A stretch of DNA of 64,000 bases from NCBI GenBank assembly GCA_949316235.1, contig OX438755.1:16261151-16325150 (forward strand), given 5' to 3'. The stretch's first letter is position 1, and each line of letters opens with the position of its first letter. Of this stretch, positions 59,101-62,400 are shown piece after piece. The stretch is from Oegoconia quadripuncta. Taxonomy: Eukaryota > Arthropoda > Insecta > Lepidoptera > Autostichidae. The translations under genes were made by a program, and so were the position numbers. Below the pieces are notes generated by a model that made no database searches, was not told the origin of the DNA, and saw only the letters and a list, made by a program, of their open reading frames with translations.

Positions 59101-59299
59101 ATCGATGTAGAGTTGAGTGTGATGATTTTGAGAAATAGATATCGGTACTAAATTGTTTATTTTATTTATTACAGGCACCGAAATTACTGGTCTAGCACAC
59201 CAGTTAGGCTACGAGCGCGAAGTCATCAGAATATGGTTTTGCAACAAGCGGCAAGCACTCAAGAATACCGTCAGGATGATGTCCAAAGGAATGGTCTAA
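1946..59299 (+). CDS. pdm3: pdm3-like class VI POU-homeodomain transcription factor, 8 exons, 5' incomplete
   Basis: Joined exons are 1946-2134, 7610-7750, 10410-10902, 22202-22386, 40735-40915, 44815-44898, 55053-55189 and 59175-59299. All junctions are AG/GT with compatible phases and give 510 residues plus TAA. The POU-specific domain spans about residues 351-424, an 18-residue linker follows, and the POU homeodomain spans 443-502 with WFCNKR at 490-495. The class VI signature is clear: [43 protein letters not shown] and KRQALKN are typical of POU6F1/POU6F2 and fly pdm3, not of Oct1/nubbin or Brn3. The protein is expected to be a nuclear DNA-binding regulator. In Drosophila pdm3 acts in olfactory neuron identity and axon targeting and in abdominal pigmentation. 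The first two bases complete a codon begun in an exon upstream of the window. The optional exon 43860-43913 is listed separately. Confidence 0.93.
2270..2935. mobile_element. LINE 3'-tail debris (two or more elements)
   Basis: A GAAA-repeat tail with tttattcgccacaagtgggc (minus orientation) at 2275-2430, and plus-orientation tails ending gcaataaaaaactttaaatt (about 2790) and caataaagtgttgaataaat with an AAAT run (about 2880-2920). Confidence 0.5.
2985..3300 (+). mobile_element. RTE-like LINE C-terminal fragment
   Basis: Plus strand reads [18 protein letters not shown] then [19 protein letters not shown] before stops. This is the [24 protein letters not shown] segment commonly seen after the reverse transcriptase domain of lepidopteran RTE-like LINEs. 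Broken by stops and frameshifts. Confidence 0.72.
3685..4040 (-). mobile_element. Non-LTR retrotransposon 3' coding end
   Basis: Minus strand, 94 codons open: [62 protein letters not shown]. These are typical of the extreme C-terminus of an insect LINE. The tail gttgccggcc ... gtcacctgatggg and the A-rich end (T-run at 3695) follow. 5'-truncated. Confidence 0.75.
4262..4655 (-). mobile_element. Gypsy-type LTR retrotransposon RNase H fragment
   Basis: The minus strand reads through as [17 protein letters not shown], then [18 protein letters not shown] and [13 protein letters not shown], and further to a stop near 4270. This is the FxxYLYGRxFxxVTDHKPL ... RIQRWALxLSAYxYxI pattern of Ty3/gypsy pol RNase H. 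The catalytic-domain start and LTRs are absent, so it is a dead fragment. Confidence 0.8.
6205..6338 (-). mobile_element. MITE-2
   Basis: About 135 bp with gtaggagtgagagtgggat, gttgtatatttcgtccaag and cgacatgaacgtttattgcg. Five copies are found in the window with the same ends (catgacaggcgcgataaac / gatgtcatg). Confidence 0.75.
6888..7340 (-). mobile_element. LINE 3' end ([11 protein letters not shown] family)
   Basis: Minus strand, decayed: [19 protein letters not shown], then [17 protein letters not shown]. This is the same C-terminus as the LINE at 55574-56728. The 3' tail is an ATTTTG repeat at 6890-6910. Confidence 0.75.
7610..7750 (+). CDS. pdm3: pdm3 exon 2: class VI conserved block, first half
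   Basis: Acceptor ttctcatag precedes 7610 and donor gtaagt follows 7750. The 141-nt exon enters with GC and leaves with G, so both flanking split codons are Gly. The protein reads [11 protein letters not shown], then Met/Pro repeats, then [19 protein letters not shown] and LIPTSQ. This segment, continuing into [12 protein letters not shown] of exon 3, is the conserved region upstream of the POU domain in class VI POU proteins, and it separates this gene from the other POU classes independently of the DNA-binding domain. The length is a multiple of three, so skipping would keep the frame. Confidence 0.92.
8400..8645 (+). mobile_element. LINE 3' end, same family, plus strand
   Basis: Starts with [21 protein letters not shown] coding (stop near 8480), then the 3' UTR to a ttgaaataaattgctttaag end. 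Confidence 0.7.
8858..8925 (-). mobile_element. SINE-C tRNA-like fragment
   Basis: ttcgaacccgcaatctttt ... cactacaccaaacaggtcgt is the minus-strand head of SINE-C, as at 36738-36957. It joins directly to a MITE-1 half copy. Confidence 0.6.
8921..9047 (-). mobile_element. MITE-1, half copy
   Basis: Matches the second half of MITE-1, from tcattcacaaaaaatagcgcg to gcgcgattggtcccc. Confidence 0.7.
9210..9528 (+). mobile_element. SINE-B, full length
   Basis: tRNA-derived head gcgtcgctggctcagcggtt (A box tggctcagcgg) and B box ggttcgattcc, body with catttatccgactgctctta and aaacatcgtgagg, and a GATGAT tail. Three other copies are present in the window. Confidence 0.86.
10410..10902 (+). CDS. pdm3: pdm3 exon 3: class VI block, Gln-rich and charged linker
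   Basis: At 493 nt this is the largest coding exon. Acceptor tttcccag precedes 10410 and donor gtacgc follows 10902. It encodes residues 110-274. [20 protein letters not shown] completes the class VI conserved block; then come an Asn/Leu/Pro-rich part, a polyglutamine-like run ([11 protein letters not shown]) and Gln-rich repeats, and finally a strongly charged Arg/Glu/Ser segment ([18 protein letters not shown]) ending at SAMNNINR. The charged tail looks disordered and could be a phosphorylation region; that is inference. The open frame runs on to a stop at 10930 in the intron, so intron retention would truncate the protein before the POU domain. Confidence 0.93.
11640..11755 (-). mobile_element. 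RTE-like LINE coding tail
   Basis: ctatgttcttatcggtggagtc ... cttcctgatacgacacggca is shared with 24985-25110 and 39955-40135. The minus strand of the last reads [17 protein letters not shown] and LHRRKHSY. Confidence 0.6.
12200..12420 (-). repeat. LINE tail with GTTAAAG repeat
   Basis: tttattgcacacgagtacac ... agatttcttccagcaagacc then an irregular TTAAAGG repeat at 12358-12412. The ttccagcaagacc motif is the complement of the ctttctggaagaaatctctc segment at 2810. Confidence 0.5.
12538..12740 (+). mobile_element. SINE-A, 5'-truncated with internal deletion
   Basis: Starts at tttaagtactcggtttggt, matches the SINE-A body, then jumps from tgtgttggggtt to caagtacgaacccgtcg, skipping about 70 bases found in other copies. 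A-rich/TA-rich tail. Confidence 0.8.
13196..13530 (-). mobile_element. RTE-like LINE 3' end
   Basis: Minus-strand counterpart of 24233-24520: aatgtcacgcctgatcccgt, acgtccccgatttgatcatg, gtacgttcgccgtggtctta, catgtccaaaccatcac. Decayed coding. Confidence 0.72.
14826..15295 (+). mobile_element. Decayed LINE reverse-transcriptase fragment
   Basis: Plus strand in broken frames: [19 protein letters not shown], then [20 protein letters not shown] and [11 protein letters not shown]. These match RT motifs A (LDLxKAFD), B (GVPQGSVLGP) and C (YADDT). The second Asp of the catalytic box has become Asn. Confidence 0.78.
17150..17297 (+). mobile_element. LINE 3' UTR tail
   Basis: accctctgagtttctcacta ... 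gcatattgtattgcctacatg ... ttttcatttcatt is the plus-strand version of the tail at 55574-55740. Confidence 0.7.
18200..18600 (-). mobile_element. Decayed LINE C-terminal fragment
   Basis: Minus strand: [20 protein letters not shown] and [16 protein letters not shown] resemble the post-RT segment (LDYCNxLYxGL ... QNxAARL) of Jockey/CR1-like LINEs. Confidence 0.5.
22202..22386 (+). CDS. pdm3: pdm3 exon 4: Ser/Gly/Pro-rich linker before the POU domain
   Basis: The exon is recognised by phase and composition, not by a long open frame. Acceptor acgatgcag precedes 22202 and donor gtgagt follows 22386. With the AG carried over from exon 3 it reads [20 protein letters not shown], then Ser/Gly/Ala and Pro/Val/Lys-rich sequence, ending [11 protein letters not shown] and one base (A, completing Asn with exon 5). 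It is much more GC-rich than the surrounding intron (long runs of CCG, GCG and TCG codons), which supports coding use. The other frames are open for 69-74 codons but do not join to neighbouring exons. The Asp-rich end may be an acidic activation patch. Confidence 0.88.
22650..22990 (-). mobile_element. Decayed LINE 3' fragment
   Basis: The minus strand contains [24 protein letters not shown] coding with stops. The ccatatgcttgcaactctgt motif has the look of a LINE C-terminus. Weak identification. Confidence 0.35.
24233..24520 (+). mobile_element. RTE-like LINE 3' end with ATGT tail
   Basis: Reads [54 protein letters not shown], then the [13 protein letters not shown] end and ggcgtgactttatgtatgta. 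Confidence 0.78.
24985..25110 (-). mobile_element. RTE-like LINE coding tail, decayed
   Basis: Contains tcttgtcggtgaagtaatga and cttggtacgacacgacattc, a diverged copy of the 11640 and 39955 sequences. Confidence 0.5.
25255..25386. repeat. Dispersed repeat, same family as 1-115
   Basis: Contains cttctcttcccgtgggtgcc, aaaacatccatagacttgca and cacgtgtgcatttctgtata. It runs straight into a SINE-A 3' fragment. Confidence 0.5.
25387..25700 (+). mobile_element. SINE-A 3' fragment split by MITE-1
   Basis: The left part is gtacgcttctaccttcggcc to cacttaacatcagg. The right part, from about 25654, is tgtgattgaggtcaagta to gcataaaaaaaaat. The MITE lies between them. Confidence 0.75.
25446..25653 (+). 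mobile_element. MITE-1, internally deleted, in SINE-A
   Basis: Starts cgaccaatcgcgctatttt and ends agcgcgatcggccccc. It lacks about 80 bases of the middle present in the copy at 54499-54814. Confidence 0.75.
25715..25808 (+). mobile_element. ATGT-tailed LINE 3' end (second subfamily)
   Basis: attaatgttttaatgttggg ... accccatttaaaataaaggt then gactttatgtatgtat. Related tails at 240-300, 11365-11440 and 30560-30645. Confidence 0.6.
26345..26605 (+). mobile_element. RTE-like LINE 3' fragment
   Basis: Contains gtgacaaagattgaaaaagg, aatgaaggaagactaatgag, acatcacggcgaacgtacg and aaagaaaggccaagtcaaaa, collinear with 24233-24520. The 3' end is lost. Confidence 0.7.
26681..26981 (+). repeat. Tandem duplication, two 151-bp units
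   Basis: Units 26681-26831 and 26832-26981 (aggaatcatgtgttcaatct ... aaacattttgtcatt) differ at only two bases that I can find (cacgcag/catgcag and ccttaac/ccttgac). Confidence 0.9.
27068..27180 (+). mobile_element. RTE-like LINE 3' tail
   Basis: aacaaccttataagagtga ... atctgcctacccctagagaa ... aggcgtgactttat; a SINE-A is inserted at its tail. Confidence 0.7.
27180..27506 (-). mobile_element. SINE-A, full length
   Basis: In minus orientation: T-run, then tgcacaacggtttagcac, body, and the tRNA-like end gggatcgaacccgcgacc ... ttgagtcacggaggcggtt. It has inserted beside an RTE-like tail (27068-27180). Confidence 0.85.
27544..27787 (-). mobile_element. SINE-A, 5'-truncated
   Basis: Second minus-strand copy only about 40 bases from the previous one. 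Ends in the body at ccctaccaccaaccaaa; no tRNA-like part. Confidence 0.82.
28278..28591 (+). mobile_element. SINE-A with internal insertion
   Basis: Starts in the B box (gttcgatccccagc). The segment ggtcagtacgcttcacttaac is followed by an extra copy of a related segment (gtacacttccgtcttcggcc), so the 3' half looks partly duplicated. Confidence 0.72.
28716..29990 (-). mobile_element. LINE copy interrupted by an insertion
   Basis: The 3' part 28716-29257 (TCAAA repeat tail, then a decayed [13 protein letters not shown] ... [21 protein letters not shown]-terminus) and the 5' part 29847-29988 are collinear with 57864-58520. About 590 unrelated bases lie between them. Sequence diverges from the other copy after 29988. 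Confidence 0.8.
29258..29846 (+). mobile_element. Insertion in the LINE, mariner-like remnant
   Basis: Begins cagtgtggaaagtttcaatg directly after TATA of the LINE and ends before TATTGAGATG, so a TA lies at each edge. Near its end an ATG at 29765 starts [20 protein letters not shown], then FAALQLQY and stop, resembling the N-terminal helix of mariner-type or DUF4817-type transposases. There is no matching inverted repeat at the right edge, so the element is probably truncated. Confidence 0.5.
30663..30841 (+). mobile_element. SINE-A 3' half with GTC expansion
   Basis: Matches SINE-A from tgttaatagcat onward. At 30708-30732 the usual agccagtcccccaaatg is expanded to a GTC repeat plus a C run. 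The A-rich tail ends near 30841. Confidence 0.78.
30897..31032 (+). mobile_element. MITE-2
   Basis: gcatgacaggcgcgataaac to ctaagcaggctgatc. It is the cause of part of the 255-codon chimeric open frame at 30385-31152. Confidence 0.75.
31450..31830 (+). repeat. Dispersed SINE-like repeat
   Basis: catcaacagccttacaggtc, ctctcactgggcgaggg, atatcacgcggacccagtg and gcttaacttcgttaatcga recur, inverted, at 36085-36330 and 36950-37070, and directly at 62692-62875. Confidence 0.65.
32185..32420 (-). mobile_element. MITE-1, decayed and truncated
   Basis: Starts ggggccaatcgtgctaagta and contains the altered gcacaaaaaatagtgctata-type core. It stops at aaaatgttccgttcgga, immediately before a SINE-A. Confidence 0.6.
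32437..32732 (+). mobile_element. SINE-A, nearly full length
   Basis: tRNA-like head accgcctccgtggttcaat with B box ggttcgatcccc. It lacks about 45 bases around the tgttaatagcattgttgtg segment. A-rich tail. Confidence 0.83.
33458..33656 (-). mobile_element. SINE-C
   Basis: Minus orientation: tail with atccatacataaatatttat, cattcgtgtgatgaatacg-type body and tRNA-like head (gcgggatttgaacccgc, atcaatcggtcgtc). Confidence 0.78.
34095..34390 (-). mobile_element. LINE 3' end
   Basis: ATTTTG-repeat tail (34098-34120), tttatttcgtaagttataag, aggcagtctccccagagaag, gcggttcatgtccacgcatt. Inverted copy at 37590-37850. Confidence 0.75.
35415..35660 (-). mobile_element. SINE-A, degenerate
   Basis: Minus orientation: acgggttaggacttgacctc, cacacctgatgttaagtgaa, then a diverged stretch and ttagataagatggtggtaac. 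About 60 bases are replaced by unrelated AT-rich sequence. Confidence 0.65.
36085..36330 (-). repeat. Dispersed SINE-like repeat, inverted copy
   Basis: Shares attaacgaagttaagcaatg, gcgttcataataaattgttg and ggtcggtcccggttgttttc with the complement of 31650-31830. The head of the unit is duplicated (taaagttaagctacgtctgg and acgaagttaagcaatgtctgg). Confidence 0.6.
36738..36957 (-). mobile_element. SINE-C, diverged
   Basis: Contains agcgggattcgaacccga and cactacaccaaacaggtcgt, with the gggaacacatgtctgtattc body. The 108-codon minus-strand open frame at 36797-37123 runs through it and is spurious. Confidence 0.75.
36950..37070 (-). repeat. Dispersed SINE-like repeat tail, inverted copy
   Basis: ggcccataacctctcccagt and ccaacagtgggtacatgtaa match the complement of 31460-31530. 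It adjoins a SINE-C. Confidence 0.6.
37470..37582 (+). mobile_element. RTE-like LINE 3' tail
   Basis: cgatattatgagagtggagc ... tatgcctacccctactggaa ... aggcgtgactttatgtatg. Confidence 0.7.
37590..37850 (+). mobile_element. LINE 3' end
   Basis: Starts gactatctagatgataagaa (coding end, [14 protein letters not shown]), then ttcttgctcgttcgtctcta, aggttgcgaaataaaac and a TTTGAA tail. Confidence 0.75.
39140..39472 (+). mobile_element. SINE-A, full length, diverged
   Basis: Head accacctccgtggctcaatg, B box gggttcgatcc, body and 3' end tgattgaggtcaagagct with a T-run rather than an A-run at its end. Confidence 0.78.
39953..40140 (-). mobile_element. RTE-like LINE coding tail
   Basis: Minus strand: [37 protein letters not shown], then [12 protein letters not shown]. 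This is the extreme C-terminus of an RTE-like LINE (RGRPRR motif). Confidence 0.65.
40735..40915 (+). CDS. pdm3: pdm3 exon 5: first two thirds of the POU-specific domain
   Basis: Acceptor ctttctcag precedes 40735 and donor gtaagc follows 40915. It encodes residues 336-396: a Ser-rich lead-in, then [32 protein letters not shown] and [13 protein letters not shown]. These are helices 1-3 of the POU-specific domain. The Gln of TQTQVGQ and the Gln, Ser and Arg of SQSAICR occupy the DNA-contact positions known from POU-specific domain structures. The exon ends inside recognition helix 3, with AG of the Arg codon left for the next exon. The intron at this R/F position is where the candidate alternative exon lies. 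An early TAA in frame +1 (DGINLED region) rules out the shadow frame. Confidence 0.97.
41147..41455. mobile_element. Foldback MITE-like inverted repeat
   Basis: The left arm (accagtaaaatcgcagtcga, ccatacaaagtaaacaattc, cccacctttagta) is repeated inverted on the right (ctaaaggtggaatcgtttac, gatcgaattcgactacg). The whole 300-bp unit is self-complementary. It produces overlapping open frames on both strands (41108-41437 and 41186-41449) with similar peptides, which are artefacts of the palindrome. Confidence 0.72.
43860..43913 (+). CDS. pdm3: Candidate alternative 54-nt exon inserted in the POU-specific domain
   Basis: In the intron between exons 5 and 6, a pyrimidine-rich acceptor (ttgttaccctccccag) precedes 43860 and a consensus donor (gtatgt) follows 43913. 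Length is exactly 18 codons. Entering with the AG of exon 5 and leaving AT for the A of exon 6, it keeps frame on both sides without a stop. It would change ...SAIC-R-FEK... to ...SAIC-S, then [17 protein letters not shown] and I, then FEK. The peptide is Ala/Leu/Gln-rich and amphipathic, like a real coding segment. Arg49 of the POU-specific domain would be lost and helix 3 disrupted. From memory, mammalian POU6F2 (RPF-1) has an isoform with a longer insertion at the same place. No transcript evidence is available here. Confidence 0.6.
44815..44898 (+). CDS. pdm3: pdm3 exon 6: end of the POU-specific domain
   Basis: The 84-nt exon lies between acceptor gttcgatacag and donor gtaaat. It completes the Arg codon from exon 5 and encodes [17 protein letters not shown] and [10 protein letters not shown], then AG of the next Arg. 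This is the end of recognition helix 3 and all of helix 4 of the POU-specific domain, nearly identical to vertebrate POU6 proteins. Length is a multiple of three and the phases on both sides are the same (2), so an exon of matching phase can be inserted before it without a frameshift. Confidence 0.97.
45639..45945 (+). mobile_element. SINE-A, diverged
   Basis: Head accgcctccgtagctcaatg with a deletion before the B box, body with cggtttggttgttggtaggg, and a 3' end tgattgaggccaagtgct. Confidence 0.75.
47951..48084 (-). mobile_element. MITE-2
   Basis: cagcccccgtagcaagacat to ttatcgcgcctgtcat, minus orientation. Confidence 0.73.
48582..48897 (+). mobile_element. SINE-B, full length
   Basis: Head gagcgtcggtggctgagcgg, B box gggttcaattccc, body and GATGAT tail as in the copy at 9210. 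Confidence 0.86.
49330..49610 (-). repeat. LINE/SINE 3' segment shared with 53880-54146
   Basis: The shared order is ccttagcag/ctgttcgg ... atgaatgaggtagcaa ... cgaacccccaccgtgcctagta/atacctccccacgcctagtgg ... agatggaa. Coding origin is plausible on the minus strand (TARGVGVRCRL-like) but too decayed to name. Confidence 0.5.
49852..49928 (+). mobile_element. SINE-A 3' end only
   Basis: Seventy-five bases from atcttcgacctcatcttcac to the A-run; strong 5' truncation. Confidence 0.75.
50705..50852. mobile_element. MITE-4 (palindromic, BglII core)
   Basis: Carries the near-perfect palindrome gctcaagcgtagatctgcgc / ttgagc. A second copy in opposite orientation lies at 56742-56890 (ctcaagcgcagatctacgct), both with a ctcaagcggagatct-like segment about 70 bases away. 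Confidence 0.7.
51433..51766 (+). mobile_element. SINE-A, full length
   Basis: One of the best-preserved copies: head aaccgcctccgtggctcac, B box gggttcaatcccc, complete body and A-rich tail. The 137-codon minus-strand open frame at 51132-51545 overlaps its head and is not a gene. Confidence 0.87.
51885..52075. repeat. Dispersed repeat, same family as 1-115, opposite orientation
   Basis: Contains atatacagaaatgcacccg and tgacacccaggggaagaga, the reverse complement of the core motifs at 25255-25400. Confidence 0.5.
52200..52403 (-). mobile_element. SINE-C, best copy
   Basis: Head complement gcgggattcgaacccgca and ccactacaccaatcggtcgt, body cgggaataaatgttcgtatt, tail ccaaactaagcaaagcttgt. Confidence 0.82.
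52735..52970 (+). repeat. Common lepidopteran interspersed repeat (CTAATATTATAAATGCGAAAG head)
   Basis: taatattataaatgcgaaag, a TTTG run, gctccatcacggcgaaacag, tttttatcccgataaaatg and ccacgcaggcaaagccgcgg. The order is typical of a widespread moth/butterfly repeat. Minus-strand relative at 57581-57715 (cgcggcttcgcctgcgtgg). Confidence 0.7.
53159..53470 (+). mobile_element. SINE-B, full length
   Basis: Head gcgtcggtggctcagcggtt, slightly decayed B box (ggtttgattacc), body with aagggaaacatcgtgag, and tail tgatgatgatg. Confidence 0.86.
53755..54146 (-). mobile_element. LINE 3' end
   Basis: T-run at 53759, then gttgtgaccacaatctcacctg-type tail. The minus strand reads [20 protein letters not shown] and [19 protein letters not shown], like the C-terminus of R1-type LINEs. 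The plus-strand open frame 53917-54312 is antisense to it. Confidence 0.6.
54277..54410 (+). mobile_element. MITE-2
   Basis: catgacaaacgcgataaatg to acgatgtcatgttaccgta. Confidence 0.72.
54499..54814 (+). mobile_element. MITE-1, full length (316 bp)
   Basis: Terminal repeats ggggaccaatcgcgctat and ctagcgcgatcggctccc; foldback interior. It lies between two MITE-2 copies. Confidence 0.78.
54826..54950 (+). mobile_element. MITE-2
   Basis: catgacaggggctataaac to gacgtcatgatacgcaggc; starts about 11 bases after the MITE-1 end at 54814. Confidence 0.72.
55053..55189 (+). CDS. pdm3: pdm3 exon 7: POU linker and first half of the homeodomain
   Basis: Acceptor cttattccag precedes 55053 and donor gtaggc follows 55189. 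It encodes residues 424-470: linker [18 protein letters not shown], the basic cluster KKRKRR (nuclear localisation signal and homeodomain N-terminal arm), then [15 protein letters not shown] and ERNTHPSG. Homeodomain helix 1 and the first turn of helix 2 are covered. Codons are GC-rich compared with the flanking intron. The exon ends with one base of a Gly codon at homeodomain position 28, completed by exon 8. The open frame that reads through the donor gives an unrelated tail and stops at 55230. Confidence 0.97.
55425..55490 (-). mobile_element. SINE-A short fragment
   Basis: Contains gacacctgacattattaagtg and gatgaggccgtagacggaag, the minus-strand 3' segment of SINE-A. Confidence 0.5.
55574..56728 (-). 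mobile_element. 5'-truncated non-LTR retrotransposon with open RT remnant
   Basis: Open from 56728 to 55784 (314 codons). [20 protein letters not shown] is RT motif [10 protein letters not shown] is catalytic motif C, and [19 protein letters not shown] is the RT thumb side. The C-terminal part follows, with [24 protein letters not shown] and [16 protein letters not shown]. The endonuclease and the RT N-terminal half, including motif A, are missing, so it is inactive. The family is Jockey/CR1-like. The 3' end is the GAAAT repeat near 55577-55592. Intact reading over 314 codons suggests a young insertion. Confidence 0.88.
56742..56890. mobile_element. MITE-4, second copy
   Basis: Reverse orientation of 50705-50852, sharing atggcggcatctctttcc, agcagagatctccgcttga and the BglII palindrome. 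Confidence 0.7.
56915..57056. mobile_element. MITE-3 with about 45-bp terminal inverted repeats
   Basis: The left arm, ggtgtcgattcgcatgtac then accaactaaactaaaacc, is mirrored by the right arm, ggttttagtttagtttagtt then ggtgtacatccgaatcgacacc. Only about 50 bases lie between the arms. One copy in the window. Confidence 0.8.
57581..57715 (-). repeat. Same repeat as 52735-52970, truncated, minus strand
   Basis: cgcggcttcgcctgcgtgga, aaatatcctatgtcttaat and tttcgccgtgattgagcaac. Confidence 0.65.
57864..58651 (-). mobile_element. 5'-truncated LINE, second family member
   Basis: Open frame 58548-58099 (149 codons): [84 protein letters not shown]. Related to but distinct from 55574-56728. The 3' UTR runs to an ATTTTG repeat at 57865-57885. 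Coding similarity continues upstream to about 58651 in a shifted frame, then a SINE-B begins. Confidence 0.87.
58652..58957 (-). mobile_element. SINE-B, full length, minus strand
   Basis: Tail atcatcattctgagcccgt at 58672, B box complement gggaatcgaaccc, head complement accgctgagccaccgacgct ending at 58954. It directly adjoins the 5' end of a LINE copy. Confidence 0.85.
59175..59299 (+). CDS. pdm3: pdm3 exon 8: homeodomain helices 2-3 and C-terminus
   Basis: Acceptor tttatttattacag precedes 59175. The frame set by exon 7 gives [31 protein letters not shown] and [10 protein letters not shown], then TAA at 59297-59299. WFCN holds the POU-type Cys50 and the invariant Asn51 of the recognition helix; KRQALKN is the class VI ending. 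Only eight residues follow the homeodomain, shorter than the tail of vertebrate POU6F2. A different frame is open from 59233 to 59424 but it is only a shadow of this exon. Confidence 0.96.
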
Positions 59300-62200
59300 T
59301 TAAAAAAAAGTGCACGTCCATGACATTAATTACTTTTAGCGACGACAAATTTAAAATAGTGTTGGCGAATATATTACTTATCGAATTATCGATAAATGTC
59401 TGCACCAATATTCGTGATAATTAAATTTTTAGACTCTATATAATTTGCACTAATAGAATCAAAACATTATAGTAATCAAAAGTAACTATTTAATTTGATC
59501 CAATAAAAATCACATTCTTAGTTTTAAAAGAGCATCAAACTTAACAAAAACGAAGCAAGAAAACAGTTACAAACGTTTCCAATGATGTATCTAAAGTAAA
59601 ATATAATTAAAATTTTGACTGAAAATATTTGTCGCGATGTAGTATGATCGATATGCTGTAGAGAATAAGGTAGGTGTTTAGTACAAAACGTAATATTAAA
59701 ATAACAATCTCATTGTGTGACATAATGCCTTTAAAGTGAAAAACTTATTGACATAAGTATTTGGAACTCATAGGACAAATCATTAACTTTTCTCTGGATT
59801 TTACTCAGGACACAGCTATTTTAAACGTATCGGTGACTACGGCGGTTACGGTAGAACCGTGTCTCAAATTATTTAGTACTTACCTATTCACCTTTTTCGG
59901 CATTCCGTATTTAACCTATGCAGGGATTCAAATTTTGATTTTCTCACGACTCAATTTAAAGATATCGATTAATTTACTGATATTGTGTATGATTATTATC
60001 AATTTTGATATTGATTTGAAGCCTTGAAAGAATAATTTAATGTCATTCATCTAAAGAGCTTAAAAATCAAAGTCCGAATAATAAGTATAAATACTTATAA
60101 TAATTTTAAAAATATTTGGACTTTCGGCTCGGACATCGGTTTTGAAAGAAAGAAATAAAACACGATGTATAAGAATGCAATGAAATCCAATACAAACTCA
60201 ATGGATGATATTATGTTGGCAAAATATGGGGTATTCCTGGTTTTAGCCAATTTTTTTTGTAAAAATATTGCATTTTGTAAATAAATAAGTACAATATAAT
60301 AAACTCTCGGCGATAAATTTGTATTGTAGTTGATACACATTAATTTATTGAAATACTCTGAGTTGTTCCGTTCTATTTAGCGAATGTTGCACTTCATATA
60401 GAATTAAGAATATATCGATATTATGGAAGTAGATAAAATGTGTCGTCTAGTTAGTGGCCTACTGAGAATTTTTTTAATAACATTTGGTAGGTTTTTGTTG
60501 ATAGATAGGTATAAACGATAATGTATAGAATAATTAAAATCCATCTCCGTACATTGTAAATATTGTTTTTGTCTTCGATTTTGTTTTAAAATAATGTAAA
60601 CGTATTATTAGTTTAAAGATTTGTTTTAAGCTTTTCAGACATTAAAAATGTGTGTATGTAGACATTCAAGTTGGATTTTGTGGCGACATTAACTATCATT
60701 TCGATGTATCAAATTGCATGTTTATTTAAAAAAAAAATATCACTGTTCTTATTCTTACATAATAAAATACAAGTAATATCGGGTCTACGTTGAAAAGGCA
60801 CAATGTGTTTATTTATATGCATATTTTTTTATGTAAGTGTACTGTTTTAATGAAAAAAAAAACTATAAATTGCCTCGCATTTGGAAATGTAGATTTTGAA
60901 ATATTATACTTATAGATTTCAAAAAAAAAATGTCGTTATTATGTAATTATGTTAGTATTTAAAGTGCTTACTTACTAAAAAAATATGCACAAGTTAAAAT
61001 GTATTGAATTATAGTAAGGTGTAATATTATGTTCGGAAAAACAAAAACTCATTAATTAGTTGATTACATTTAGGTAGCTATCTGTTGACCGAGTACCATG
61101 TTTTTAAGCTAAGGATAAATGTTGGTGGCCGCAGACTATATGTATACTTACCACCTGTCTAAATTTTGCAGATCAAAAGATACTCCACCTACATTTTTCA
61201 ACTATATCGGCATTTAATATGTATAGCCTGTGTAAATAATTTAGTTTGAGGTTTTCAACATATGACCTGTTATTAGGTGTATTCTCAATAGAAATAAGGA
61301 TGTAATTTAACGTATGTTAATGACCAATGAAAACCAACTTGTGATCATTAATATTTGTACTGTTACCTACTACTTAACAAGAGTCGTTAAAAAATAATAT
61401 TATAAAATTGAACATATTTTTCGGCTGTTGAAAAATTGTAAATACAATATTAAGGATAATAAAACTATTTGGATTAATATTTAGGAACAAAGGGAAAAAA
61501 TATTATCAAAATTTATATTTTCAAAAATTATTACAAGTGCATAAAAGCGTATTTAAAGGGGAGGTTTGGCCATAATCGAAATTTTTAACGAAACGGATTT
61601 TTATCGACTACATCACAACACTACACCCACACAAGCAGTAAGGTATACAGTGACTTGTGCGATGCGATATTGTATGGAAACTCTACTCTTATGGAATCAG
61701 ATTTTTTATTCAAATACCGTAGGTATCTCTTTATATTCAATCCTATAATAGTAAGTTTTTGTTACAATATAATAAAAAAATAAATAAAAAAAAAACAATC
61801 GAAATAGTGAATGTGGTGTTATAATAATGAATGAAAATCTGATTCCCAACAAATTCTAGTGTAATAGAAAGAAGCATAGTAGGATGCTAAGTACAAAATG
61901 TTAATTTATCGTTAAAGCTGCTAGTCCCGTTACTTAATAAAAATAAATTATTTAATTATAAACGTATTCTATGGCAAAATCGCATTGCACCCCTGGTTTT
62001 CATGAACTCCACATTTATCTATAATAATAATTAAAATAGTAATAATACGATTATGAAAATCTACACATAACTTCAACTGTAACACATATTCAAACCAAAC
62101 TGTAACAGTATGTAATAGCATATTAATTTTTCTTCCTATAATGGTACCGAACGAATGACTATGGCTGCTGGTTTATGAAGAGAAGCAGAATAAAGGCAGA

Positions 62201-62400
62201 TAACTGTTTGAATGATTGTTTTATTGTATAAACCTGTATTGAACTCCAGCAAAGTGTATTCAGCTCCGCCGCCATTGGATAAATAGAAGCACTATTCCTA
62301 TTTACACACAGGTGACAGCTCATTCTTCTCTGGATCTTGCGAATGAGTAGGCACATACCTAGTAATGTAAATGTTCAATAAAAAAACCACTACACTACCT
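59300..62400 (+). other. pdm3: Probable long 3' UTR of pdm3
   Basis: This 3.1-kb stretch after the stop codon is strikingly free of the SINEs, LINE tails and MITEs that fill the introns, and it is more AT-rich. AATAAA signals occur at 59502, 60154, 60280, 60761, 61458 and in a cluster near 61764-61790. Four TGTAAATA motifs (60276, 60555, 61231, 61437) match the Pumilio element. The true polyadenylation site cannot be chosen from sequence alone. Long regulated 3' UTRs are common in developmental homeodomain genes. Confidence 0.55.

Larger units (their letters stand above)
55190..59174. other. pdm3 intron 7, inside the homeodomain
   Basis: 4.0 kb, over half of it two minus-strand LINE copies (55574-56728 and 57864-58651), with MITE-4 and MITE-3 between them and a SINE-B directly after the second LINE (58652-58957). 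No coding exon is expected, since exon 7 and exon 8 join within a conserved Gly codon. Confidence 0.8.

Noticed and set aside
59233..59424. 63-codon frame at the last exon
   Set aside because: A shifted frame over exon 8; the real frame is fixed by the homeodomain and ends at 59299.
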